Origin: Lachnospiraceae bacterium NK3A20
Lineage (GTDB): Bacteria > Bacillota > Clostridia > Lachnospirales > Lachnospiraceae
DNA length: 64,000 nucleotides
NCBI GenBank assembly: GCA_900107575.1
Contig: FNQX01000014.1
Coordinates: 32,057 to 96,056 of the forward strand
Reading direction: 5' to 3'
This document shows positions 22,997 to 30,564 of this stretch, piece by piece. Numbering within the stretch: the stretch's first letter is position 1; each line of letters begins with the position of its first letter. Position numbers and translations under genes: made by a program. Below the pieces are notes generated by a model. It had not been told where the DNA came from. It saw only the letters and a program-made list of their open reading frames with translations, and searched no databases.

Positions 22997-23923
22997 TCAG
23001 TTGGCTCCCTTCTGCGCAGAACCGCGCACTGCATCTTCTTCGGAAGATTGGTTCACAGATGCAGAATGGGATGGGGTTCCAGCGTGCACATACTGCGCAA
23101 CATCCATGCTGTAAATGACGCTATCCAGTACCGCGTTTTTTGCGGCACCCGCAGGCGAAATCCGCGCAGGCGGTTTCGCCTGAATCGGGTTCCCGGTGCC
23201 GTTTACGGCACCGGGAACAGTTCGGAAGGGACGCATCGGCGTCACTTCCGAACTGCGATCCTCCAGCTGATCTGAAACCTTCCCTGGTTCCACAACGGAA
23301 ATGTGCAGCTTCGCAAGCTTCCCACGGATTTGAGTCTGGGAATGATTTCTGTGAGCTTGTGAATCATTTTGTTGCCCTTCTTTGGCAACCGGTGTCAGGA
23401 TCAGCGTGTATTGTGCACCACCAGGACTGCTATCAGATTCGTGAGATATGTCGCCTGTCTCGCCATGTGCTGTGTCTGTAGCATTGCTAGCATCTTCGGT
23501 AACCCCAGTATCCTCCGTCACGTCGACAATCTGCCAGTCCTTATCGTAGTAGATGACTATCTGACTGCTCTCACCATCAACCTGACCGGGGGCATCCGCG
23601 GTATCCAGTTTGAAGTGATCTCTTATACCAGCATCCGCGCCCTCCAGCTTGGCGTTATCAGGGATAGCGTGCTCCCCTTCCGACCGATTGCTCCCCAGGT
23701 ACAATTCCACGCATTTCCTCAGGTCGCCGTCCGCTGCAATGTAGCATTCCGCGGCGTTCTGCGAGAGCTGGACTGCTCTCGTGAGCTTTGCTGAGCGCGC
23801 GGAGAGCTCATGCGCGTACAGGAAGAGCCTCACGCAGACCACGCTCGTGAGCGCCAGGAAGAATATTGATATGATCAGCTCGATGAGAAAGAGTGATGTT
23901 TTGGAAGATTTAGGATTTCTCAT
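22997..23923 (-). CDS. Pseudopilin-like protein with an internal palindromic cassette
   Basis: 308 residues. The N-terminus (SKTSLFLIELIISIFFLALTSVVCVRLF) resembles a prepilin helix with Glu at mature position 5-like spacing. A soluble domain follows (about 40-215). Residues 224-257 are encoded by a cluster of three strong DNA inverted repeats at 23152-23254 and give a Pro/Arg/Gly-rich stretch (TPMRPFRTVPGAVNGTGN) that looks unlike the rest. The start overlaps the preceding stop by ATGA. A cell-surface or pseudopilus subunit is the likely role. The C-terminal part is low in predicted structure. Confidence 0.72.
   Translation of the reverse strand: MRNPKSSKTSLFLIELIISIFFLALTSVVCVRLFLYAHELSARSAKLTRAVQLSQNAAECYIAADGDLRKCVELYLGSNRSEGEHAIPDNAKLEGADAGIRDHFKLDTADAPGQVDGESSQIVIYYDKDWQIVDVTEDTGVTEDASNATDTAHGETGDISHESDSSPGGAQYTLILTPVAKEGQQNDSQAHRNHSQTQIRGKLAKLHISVVEPGKVSDQLEDRSSEVTPMRPFRTVPGAVNGTGNPIQAKPPARISPAGAAKNAVLDSVIYSMDVAQYVHAGTPSHSASVNQSSEEDAVRGSAQKGAN
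23152..23254. repeat. Cluster of three inverted repeats inside a coding sequence
   Basis: Three inverted repeats lie in series. H1 has CAGGCGAAA / TTTCGCCTG arms (23152-23182). H2 is a 30-nt stem GTTCCCGGTGCCGT / ACGGCACCGGGAAC with a 2-nt loop (23189-23218). H3 is AGTTCGGAAG / CTTCCGAACT with an inner GACGC-ATCG-GCGTC (23219-23254). H2 and H3 abut. The reading frame of the minus-strand gene runs through all three. The AGTTCGGAA stem also occurs in the dispersed repeat at 17479. Confidence 0.85.
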
Positions 23924-24420
23924 GGCTCTGTGTTGAGGAGGAATTGTTGGTGCGCGCCCGCCTGGGTCGTCAGCGAGACGGAAACTGCGCGGTCTGTGAC
24001 TTGTTCAAAAGAGAGCGAATCTAGCGGCAGGATCGCGGATCCGGCCTCAGCGGTCAGAGCAGCATCTTCCGCGCAGAACAGCTCGCACAGCTCTCCGTCA
24101 TTCTCGTACAGGTAAGTAAGATACGCCTCGTCGCCATAGTCCTCACGCAGACTGAGGGCACTTCGTCCATCGAAAATAGTAACGCTGATGGCGCCTGATG
24201 TTTTCGCCTGGCGGACCTTCTGCGTGATGTAAGCCTCTGCCGTGCGGACGTCGCCATTTGCCTCCATTGACGCGAGGACTTTTTGATAAATCCGGCTGCC
24301 GAAGAGGACCATGCTGATGCCAACGAGCACGAAGCCCGCGAACAGGATGATCACCGCGAAGAGATCGACGGCGTGTCTGGTATTCTGATCTGTCACAACA
24401 GCAGGCCTCCTCTCATTCAT
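23920..24420 (-). CDS. DUF4860-like membrane-anchored protein of the pilin operon
   Basis: 166 residues. One hydrophobic segment (residues about 17-40, LFAVIILFAGFVLVGISMVLFG) anchors an extracytoplasmic domain. The start overlaps the stop of the preceding gene by eight bases and its own stop overlaps the next gene by ATGA. The operon position and pattern (ISVTIFDGRSALSLREDYGDEAYLTYLYENDGELCELF) fit the DUF4860 type found in pilin-like operons of Clostridia; that family assignment is from memory. Likely a pseudopilin-associated subunit. The two Cys residues in ELCELFC could form a disulfide. Confidence 0.68.
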   Translation of the reverse strand: MNERRPAVVTDQNTRHAVDLFAVIILFAGFVLVGISMVLFGSRIYQKVLASMEANGDVRTAEAYITQKVRQAKTSGAISVTIFDGRSALSLREDYGDEAYLTYLYENDGELCELFCAEDAALTAEAGSAILPLDSLSFEQVTDRAVSVSLTTQAGAHQQFLLNTEP

Positions 24421-24724
24421 GAACTGCGATCACGGTGTAATCCGGCCGGATGTTCGCTGCGATCGGCCGGTAATCCACGAAGAACGCGGACTCGTCATAG
24501 ACCAGCCCGTAGTGATCCTTGAGATATTGCAGGTCGGGCGGGTAAGCACCCTCTAGCGCATAACAGCTGGTGATATCTTTCTCAATCGCGGCCTCAATCC
24601 CGCACTGCTCCTGCACCCGCGTATCCTGAGAGATGCGGCGGGAAGCCAGCGCGATGATCAGGGCCAGCGCGGCGCAGAGGACGAGATGGATCAAAAATGT
24701 GTGGTTTTGATGTCTCTTCTTCAT
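24413..24724 (-). CDS. Small single-helix protein of the pilin operon
   Basis: 103 residues from the ATG at 24724, five bases after the GspF stop codon. The longer frame upstream is the shadow of GspF. A hydrophobic helix (residues about 9-28, FLIHLVLCAALALIIALASR) follows MKKRHQNHT. The remainder contains CYALEGAYPPDLQYLKDHYGLVY, the pattern seen after the helix in small type II secretion pseudopilin-like proteins (ALEG.YP..L..L...YGL). It is likely a minor pseudopilin. Confidence 0.75.
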   Translation of the reverse strand: MKKRHQNHTFLIHLVLCAALALIIALASRRISQDTRVQEQCGIEAAIEKDITSCYALEGAYPPDLQYLKDHYGLVYDESAFFVDYRPIAANIRPDYTVIAVHE

Positions 24725-24729
24725 GCGTA

Positions 24730-25848
24730 TCACCCGATTGAAGTCATGATGCCCATCACAGGGAGGATCACGCCGAGCAGGATGAGTCCGACGATGACGG
24801 AGAGAATGATGACGAGCGTCGGCTCGATAGCGGCGATGGCGCGGTTGATACGGCGGTCTGTCTCCTCTTTGTAATGTCGGGAGATGAAACCCATTACGCG
24901 GTCGACGCTGCCGGACTGCTCGGCGACGTTTAACATGCTCGAATAGAAGGAGGAGAACATGTTCACGAGGATGACGGCGTCGGCGAAGCTGCTGCCCTCG
25001 CGGATGAGGGAGACGCACTGCTCAATGCGGCCGCGGACGGCCTTATTCTCCACGATGCCGGTGCAGAGGGAGAGACTCTCGATCATGTCAAGACCTGCCT
25101 CTTGCGTGAGTTCCATGCCGCTTGCGAAACGGCTCGTTGCGGCGTGTTCCGCGAATGTCCTCGTGCCAGGGAACCAGGCGATGAAACCACGGAAGCCTTT
25201 CCTGCCGCGTTCTGTGTAATTGCAGTAGAGGAAAATGCAGGCGATGACTGCGAAGGCGATGAGGAAGCCCGTGTAATAACGGCCCATGGACTCACCCAGA
25301 TTCATGAGCGCGCCGGCAAGACCGCCTTCGCTCGCGCCAAGTCCTGCGTACACCTGCCGGAAAACAGGCAGGACATGCCGCAGCAGCACGATGATGACGA
25401 CGAAGATCATGACCAGCATGACAATGGGATAGGAGACGGCCGACTGGATCTGATTCTGCATATCCATGTCTTCTTCATAGAATTCCGCAAGGGATTTCGT
25501 GACAAGGTCGATATGACCTGTTTCCTCGCCGATGATGATGAGGCGCTCGGAATAGGGCGTGAAAACACGGGTTGCTTTCATGGCATCGGAGAGTGGCGCA
25601 CCGGTGCAGACGCTATGATAGATTTCCTTCAGGACTGGCTGCAAATCCCTGTTGTCCTTGTCGCGGATCATGATGTCCAGCGCCGACACCGGCGGGATGC
25701 CTGCCTCGAGGAGCATGGAGAGCTGAGCGAAAATCCGCCGGTGGCTGTCGCTGGAGAGAAGCTTATTAGAGAGAGCTTTCCCGGAGAGAGTATTCGCGGA
25801 GAGAGGATTTTGTGAGGAAGTCATATTCTTGCTGTCATGTTCTGTCAT
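24730..25848 (-). CDS. Type II secretion / type IV pilus inner-membrane platform protein (GspF/PilC family)
   Basis: 372 residues with two repeats of the T2SSF domain (about residues 35-150 and 240-355) and three membrane helices (about 138-160, 190-212, 340-362). Motifs include LLEAGIPPVSALDIM, YSERLIIIGEETGHID and the second-half LTQEAGLDMIESL. GspF/PilC organises pilin assembly with a cytoplasmic ATPase. AGGAG lies five bases before the ATG. It is the first gene of the operon; no ATPase (GspE/PilB) or prepilin peptidase is present in the window, so those must be encoded elsewhere. Confidence 0.92.
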   Translation of the reverse strand: MTEHDSKNMTSSQNPLSANTLSGKALSNKLLSSDSHRRIFAQLSMLLEAGIPPVSALDIMIRDKDNRDLQPVLKEIYHSVCTGAPLSDAMKATRVFTPYSERLIIIGEETGHIDLVTKSLAEFYEEDMDMQNQIQSAVSYPIVMLVMIFVVIIVLLRHVLPVFRQVYAGLGASEGGLAGALMNLGESMGRYYTGFLIAFAVIACIFLYCNYTERGRKGFRGFIAWFPGTRTFAEHAATSRFASGMELTQEAGLDMIESLSLCTGIVENKAVRGRIEQCVSLIREGSSFADAVILVNMFSSFYSSMLNVAEQSGSVDRVMGFISRHYKEETDRRINRAIAAIEPTLVIILSVIVGLILLGVILPVMGIMTSIG

Positions 25849-26360
25849 GATGGCTCCTAACTGATGTGATGCCTGGGGCGGGAATCAACTTGTTGAGCTT
25901 TGCCCCACGCAGCCATTACTTGTCTAACATGCGGCCCAGGATCCGATATCCAACTGATACTCTACGCTATTTTCGATGTCCTGGCGCAGCTGGTTCCTGG
26001 AAACGCAGGACGAGTGTCCTCTAAGCGGCTGGACTGATAACGAATTTTGGGGCAGCTGGGCCAATAACGGTTCTCGCAAAATTCAAGTCCATGAATTTTG
26101 TGTGCTTCGGGCCAGTAGCATATTTGAGGAAATTCAGTCCCATACTCCGAACATTTTCCCGGGCCAATATCAGCTTCTGAGTGAAACAGTCACCAGCTAT
26201 TGAGCTATTTTTGGGGACTGAATTTCCTGCAAGCATATATTGGCCCGAAGGTTATATCAAATCGGGGGCCTGATATTTTTGCGGGAACATATTGGCCCGA
26301 GTCCGATTCTAAACTATGGTCTTGAAATTTCTGAATCAATGTATTAGCCCAATCGGCGGG
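25849..26360. other. 512-bp gap between the transglutaminase and GspF genes
   Basis: No convincing coding frame. From 26058 to 26350 it holds the six-copy GGGCCAATA array (separate entry). The first 200 bases contain short inverted pieces (GGACGAGTGTCC) but nothing recognisable as a promoter. Both flanking genes are on the minus strand, so any promoter for gspF must lie here. Confidence 0.6.
26058..26350. repeat. Inverted array of six GGGCCAATA elements, 51-52 bp apart
   Basis: GGGCC(A/T)A/GTA cores start at 26058, 26109 and 26161 on the plus strand and, as TATTGGCCC, end at 26246, 26298 and 26350 on the minus strand. Spacings are 51, 52, then 52 and 52. Each core begins a 32-34-nt element ending in (A)AATTCAGTCC or a relative. 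Copies 26109 and 26246 are the most alike and could fold onto each other across the central 70 bases. The last copy begins about ten bases after the stop of the transglutaminase gene. Confidence 0.8.
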
Positions 26361-27650
26361 CTAGTAAAGATATATTGTCCGGTAGTTGTCGCCGGCCTGG
26401 ATGTAGTCCTTGTACGCATCCTCTGACTGCGTGGTCGCGAGGGTGGGGTCCATGAGCTGCCAGTTTCTGCCGTCGAATTTGATGATGCCGTTGACCCAGC
26501 CGACTTCCTCAATATAGGTCGAGATCCACGCGTGGTAAGCGGTGCCGGCATAGCCGATTTCCATGCGGGTGGGGATACGCTGAGACCGCAGCATGGAGGC
26601 GAGGAGCGCCGCATAGTCGAAACAGATGCCCTTGCCGGTGCGCAAAACCTCATCGACATCGGGAATATAGCCGGACTGCACGTGCTCTGCTTTCTCCCAG
26701 TCGTAAGTCATGTGATGAATGACGTAGTCGTAGATGAGAGAGATGGCATCGAAGTCATCGTTCGCCGGCTTGCACACTTCCTGCGCGGCGGCGACTGCAG
26801 CGGAATCTTTGGTGAACCAGACAAGCTGATTGGGATAGAGGAACGGCGCGAATTCATTATCAAGCGAGACATCCAGGGAAGTCTCATATTCCGCCGCGTA
26901 TTTATTATCTACGACATTGGTGTAAATGCCAACGCGGTAACTGCCACTCCAGCAGGTCAGGGGGAACACTTCGTAGGAGCCGGGGGTTGTGACGTCGTAG
27001 GTGTAGGTGTTCCCGTTCGGTGGAGTGATCTGAATCTTGACCTTCGGAGACGTTCCGTGATAGGCAATCGAAAGATAGCCGTCCGCCATGTGACTGGCAT
27101 CAATCGTAACATTGGAGGTGCCGTAAGTGACGGTGCCATCTGCCGCAGGAGAGAGCACAGAGGGCGTGTTGTCGCGGCTTCCTGTTGCGCTTAAGTCAAT
27201 CGGATCGCCGTTCCTGTCCGTGGGGATGGCTTTGTCCGCGGCAGTGACATCCGCAGCCTGGTCCGGGATAGGGTTGACGCCAGCATCGGAGGTCGGATCG
27301 TTGGGAGAAGTCTGTGTTCCAGGTGCAGACTGGCCACCAGCAGAGGACTGTGCACCAGTCGTGGACTGATCGTCAGCAGAAGCCTGCGTGCGATGCAAAG
27401 ACTGACTATCGGGAGCAGGTTGTTCGCCTGCGTAGGCCGTCCCACAGGCAGTCAGGGGAATCATTAGAATGCATGCGGTTAGGGTGAGAGATGCGCAGCG
27501 AGGGATAAGCCGCCCAATCTTGCATATCTTAGATGCATACAGATGGGCGGCAACTTGCCTGACTTCGTGGCAAACTGATCCGAAGTGTCGGAACATAGGT
27601 GTGTGCAGTTGTGATTTCCAGGCTCGCATCATCTCAGTTAAACAGCTCAT
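26361..27650 (-). CDS. Transglutaminase-like lipoprotein
   Basis: 429 residues. A lipobox (MIPLTACG) at about residue 69 follows an unusually long N-terminus, so the true start may be downstream of 27650 (ATGs at 27626 and 27596). A Ser/Thr/Gln/Asp-rich linker (75-135) leads to a beta-sandwich (about 160-260) and a transglutaminase core with the catalytic triad Cys343 (GKGICFDYAALL), His373 (YHAWIS) and Asp401 (LMDPTLA). It resembles bacterial transglutaminase-like proteins that may act as proteases or crosslinkers at the cell surface; the biochemical activity is unknown. The operon context is not informative. The palindrome-like array lies just after its stop. Confidence 0.87.
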   Translation of the reverse strand: MSCLTEMMRAWKSQLHTPMFRHFGSVCHEVRQVAAHLYASKICKIGRLIPRCASLTLTACILMIPLTACGTAYAGEQPAPDSQSLHRTQASADDQSTTGAQSSAGGQSAPGTQTSPNDPTSDAGVNPIPDQAADVTAADKAIPTDRNGDPIDLSATGSRDNTPSVLSPAADGTVTYGTSNVTIDASHMADGYLSIAYHGTSPKVKIQITPPNGNTYTYDVTTPGSYEVFPLTCWSGSYRVGIYTNVVDNKYAAEYETSLDVSLDNEFAPFLYPNQLVWFTKDSAAVAAAQEVCKPANDDFDAISLIYDYVIHHMTYDWEKAEHVQSGYIPDVDEVLRTGKGICFDYAALLASMLRSQRIPTRMEIGYAGTAYHAWISTYIEEVGWVNGIIKFDGRNWQLMDPTLATTQSEDAYKDYIQAGDNYRTIYLY

Positions 27651-27818
27651 TCAGCTTGTTCATATAGAAGTTCTAGAAGTTCATTTAACTCGTTCAACGT
27701 AGTGGCTCATCAAACGCGCTCAACGTGGCAGCCCATTCAACTCGTCTCGCACAGAAGTGCAGTTTCGCGTGGCAATTCATTCCCAGTCGCATCTTGGGCA
27801 GTATCTGTTCCGCACAGT

Positions 27819-27833
27819 TTGAAAGCGCTTACT
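27819..27833 (+). promoter_or_regulatory. cre-like (CcpA) site upstream of glgP
   Basis: TTGAAAGCGCTTACT agrees with the catabolite-response consensus WTGNAARCGNWWWCA at all but the last position. It lies about 110 bases before the glgP -10 box, a distance consistent with carbon-source control of glycogen breakdown. The match is by eye. Confidence 0.45.
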
Positions 27834-27929
27834 GCCCCTATTCTAGCCGAGCGGCGGGGCAAATACAAGCATTACCGGAAACGTTACCGGAACTGTTACC
27901 ATCGTTGAATTTACAAGGAATTTAGGCTA

Positions 27930-27958
27930 TTGCGGTCATTGAATTTACCTGCTATAAT
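27930..27958 (+). promoter_or_regulatory. Sigma-A type promoter for glgP
   Basis: TTGCGG (27930-27935) and TATAAT (27953-27958) are separated by exactly 17 bases. Transcription would start near 27965, leaving a 5' leader of about 100 bases before the ATG at 28067. The -10 matches the consensus perfectly. Confidence 0.65.
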
Positions 27959-28066
27959 TTGTCACTGGAAGTCGGGGTAAATTTCAATTTCGCAGAGAAT
28001 ATCTGTTCAGAGCGGACCAATTTTGTGCAGGTAGAGGTGCACCTATCAGGGAGGGATGATCAATCT

Positions 28067-30379
28067 ATGAGACAACAGGCTACCAACATGCAGCGCGATG
28101 TGCTGACTATGAACATGGAGCAGCAGCTGCAGGAGCTCGCCGAGGAGAAATTCGGCAAGGCGATCGCGGACTGTACAGACAAGGAGCTGTATTACATTAT
28201 TCTGGCGTACTGCAAGAGACTGCTCGCAGTCACGGAGAGGAATACGGGAGAGAAGAAGATCTATTACATCTCCGCGGAGTTCCTCATCGGACGCCTCCTG
28301 TCCAACAACCTCATCAATCTGAAAATATATGACAGGATGCGGGATCTTCTGGAGCAGAACGGCAAGGACCTCTCGAAGATCGAGGAAGTAGAGCCGGAAC
28401 CGTCACTGGGCAACGGCGGACTGGGAAGGCTCGCGGCTTGTTTCCTGGACAGCATCGCAACGCTCGGCCTGCCCGGTGAGGGCATCGGCCTCAACTATCA
28501 TTACGGCCTGTTCCACCAGGTGCTGGAAGATCATCTGCAGACCGCCAAGAAGGATCCCTGGCTCGAGAAGGAGTCCTGGGAGACAGAGTCCGATGCGAAG
28601 TTCGATGTTTATTTCGGCAAGCGCAAGGTGACATCGCGCATGTACGACATCGACGTGGTCGGCTATGACAACGGCATCAACAAGTTGCGCCTGTTCGACG
28701 TGGAGTCCGTGGACGATTCCCTCGTGAAGGAAGGCATCTCCTTCGACAAGGATGATATAGAGAAGAACCTTACGCTCTTCCTCTACCCCGATGACTCCGA
28801 TGAGAAGGGGCGGCTACTGCGTATTTACCAACAGTATTTCATGGTCAGCAACGCCGCTCAGTGGATTCTGCGCGAGATGAAGGCGAAACAGTATGATCTG
28901 CGCTCCCTCTACGACCACGCGGTGATCCAGATCAATGACACGCATCCGACACTCGTCATACCCGAGCTCATCCGTATCCTGACAGAGGAGAAGGCAATCG
29001 AGATGGACGAGGCGATCGAGATCGTCTCAAAGACCTGTGCTTATACGAACCACACGATCCTTGCGGAAGCGCTGGAGACCTGGCCGATGGAGTACCTCGA
29101 GAAGGTGGTACCGCAGCTCGTGCCGATCATCTGTGAGCTCGATAAGAGAGTCCGTGACAAATACAGCGATCCGGATGTTTGGATCATCGACAAGGACAAT
29201 CGCGTGCACATGGCACACATCGACATCCACTACGGCTTCTCTGTGAACGGCGTCGCGGCGATCCACACCGAGATCCTGAAAAATACAGAGCTCCACAAGT
29301 TCTATGAGCTCTACCCCGAGAAGTTCAACAACAAGACCAACGGTATCACGTTCCGCCGCTGGCTTCTCTCGTGCAACCATGAGCTTTCGAATTTCCTCTC
29401 GACAAAGATCTCGGATGCTTACAAAAAGGATCCCAACCAGCTGGAGCGCCTCCTCGAGTACAAGGAGGACGGCGAAGTGCTCGACATGCTTGGCGAGATC
29501 AAGATGCACAACAAGGTCAGGCTCGCGGATTACGTCGCGGTGCACGAGGGTGTGCAGCTCGATCCGAACGGTATCTTCGATATCCAGATCAAGCGCCTGC
29601 ACGAGTACAAGCGCCAGCAGATGAACGCGCTCTACATCATCCATAAATACCTGGAGATCAAGCGAGGCGTGAAGCCGGCAAGGCCGCTGAACTTCATCTT
29701 CGGCGCCAAGGCAGCACCTGCTTACATCATCGCGCAGGATATCATCCACCTGCTCCTCGTTCTGCAGGACATCATCAACAACGATCCGGATGTCAACCGC
29801 TACATGCATCTCGTGTTCGTGGAGAATTACAATGTCTCCTACGCAGAGAAGCTGATTCCCGCCTGTGATGTTTCTGAGCAGATTTCACTCGCGTCGAAGG
29901 AGGCGTCCGGCACGTCCAACATGAAATTCATGTTAAACGGCGCGGTGACGCTCGGCACGGCGGACGGCGCGAACGTCGAGATCCGCGACCTCGTGGGCGA
30001 CGAGAATATCTACATGTTCGGCATCGACGCGCAGACTGTCATTGAGCACTATGAGAAGGCGGACTATGTTTCCCGTGACTATTACAACAACAGCCCCGTG
30101 ATCAAAGAGGCCGTGGACTTCATCGTGGGACCCGAGTGCATGAAGATCGGCCACAGAGAGAACCTCGAGCGACTCTACAACGACATTCTGAACAAGGACT
30201 GGTTCATGGCGCTCATCGACCTCGAAGACTACATCAGAGTCAAGGATCAGGTGTTCGCGGATTACGAGAATCGCTACAAGTGGCATCAGAAGAGCCTCGT
30301 GAATATCGCGAAGGCCGGCTTCTTCTCCTCCGACCGGACCATCATGGAGTACAACCAGGATATCTGGAAGCTGAACTAA
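28067..30379 (+). CDS. glgP: Glycogen phosphorylase
   Basis: 770 residues, within the usual 750-840 range. It releases glucose-1-phosphate from the non-reducing ends of glycogen. The PLP lysine is Lys620 in [28 protein letters not shown], and [21 protein letters not shown] residues occur at about 107-125, with [14 protein letters not shown] and [12 protein letters not shown] also conserved. The longer frame from 27959 has no ribosome binding site; GGGAGGG at 28049-28055 supports 28067. No other glycogen gene (glgA, glgB, glgC) is nearby. A bidirectional terminator follows. Confidence 0.94.
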   Translation: MRQQATNMQRDVLTMNMEQQLQELAEEKFGKAIADCTDKELYYIILAYCKRLLAVTERNTGEKKIYYISAEFLIGRLLSNNLINLKIYDRMRDLLEQNGKDLSKIEEVEPEPSLGNGGLGRLAACFLDSIATLGLPGEGIGLNYHYGLFHQVLEDHLQTAKKDPWLEKESWETESDAKFDVYFGKRKVTSRMYDIDVVGYDNGINKLRLFDVESVDDSLVKEGISFDKDDIEKNLTLFLYPDDSDEKGRLLRIYQQYFMVSNAAQWILREMKAKQYDLRSLYDHAVIQINDTHPTLVIPELIRILTEEKAIEMDEAIEIVSKTCAYTNHTILAEALETWPMEYLEKVVPQLVPIICELDKRVRDKYSDPDVWIIDKDNRVHMAHIDIHYGFSVNGVAAIHTEILKNTELHKFYELYPEKFNNKTNGITFRRWLLSCNHELSNFLSTKISDAYKKDPNQLERLLEYKEDGEVLDMLGEIKMHNKVRLADYVAVHEGVQLDPNGIFDIQIKRLHEYKRQQMNALYIIHKYLEIKRGVKPARPLNFIFGAKAAPAYIIAQDIIHLLLVLQDIINNDPDVNRYMHLVFVENYNVSYAEKLIPACDVSEQISLASKEASGTSNMKFMLNGAVTLGTADGANVEIRDLVGDENIYMFGIDAQTVIEHYEKADYVSRDYYNNSPVIKEAVDFIVGPECMKIGHRENLERLYNDILNKDWFMALIDLEDYIRVKDQVFADYENRYKWHQKSLVNIAKAGFFSSDRTIMEYNQDIWKLN

Positions 30380-30484
30380 ACGCAGAGGCGCCCGGCTGAG
30401 ATACCCGTGAAAGATATGAGATGATCCGGCAGCAGGATTCCTCTGTGCATCCCGGAAAACATCAGGCATACCGATACAATCATG

Positions 30485-30525
30485 CAGCCTCCCGCAGGAG
30501 TATTTTCCTGCGGGAGGCTGTTATT
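30485..30525. terminator. Bidirectional terminator between glgP and the GH120 gene
   Basis: AGCCTCCCGCAGGA and TCCTGCGGGAGGCT form a 14-bp perfect stem with a short ATT-rich loop, followed by GTTATTA on one side and preceded by an A-rich stretch (ATCATGC) on the other. glgP and the next gene converge here, and no T-run exceeds four. Confidence 0.75.
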
Positions 30526-30564
30526 ATGCATTCATTCAGCGAGCTGTGCAGCACATCGCTGACA

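Larger units (their letters stand above)
27651..28066 (+). other. 416-bp control region upstream of glgP
   Basis: Divergent promoters for the transglutaminase gene and glgP share this stretch. It holds a cre-like site and a strong promoter (separate entries). At 27688-27760 there are three degenerate copies of a 26-28 bp block around CTCAACGTGGCAGCCCATTCAA, and at 27870-27905 a direct repeat of TTACCGGAA. Roles are unknown. Confidence 0.55.

Noticed and set aside
25102..25815. 237-residue plus-strand frame opposite gspF
   Set aside because: Acidic shadow of a well-supported gene; no ribosome binding site.
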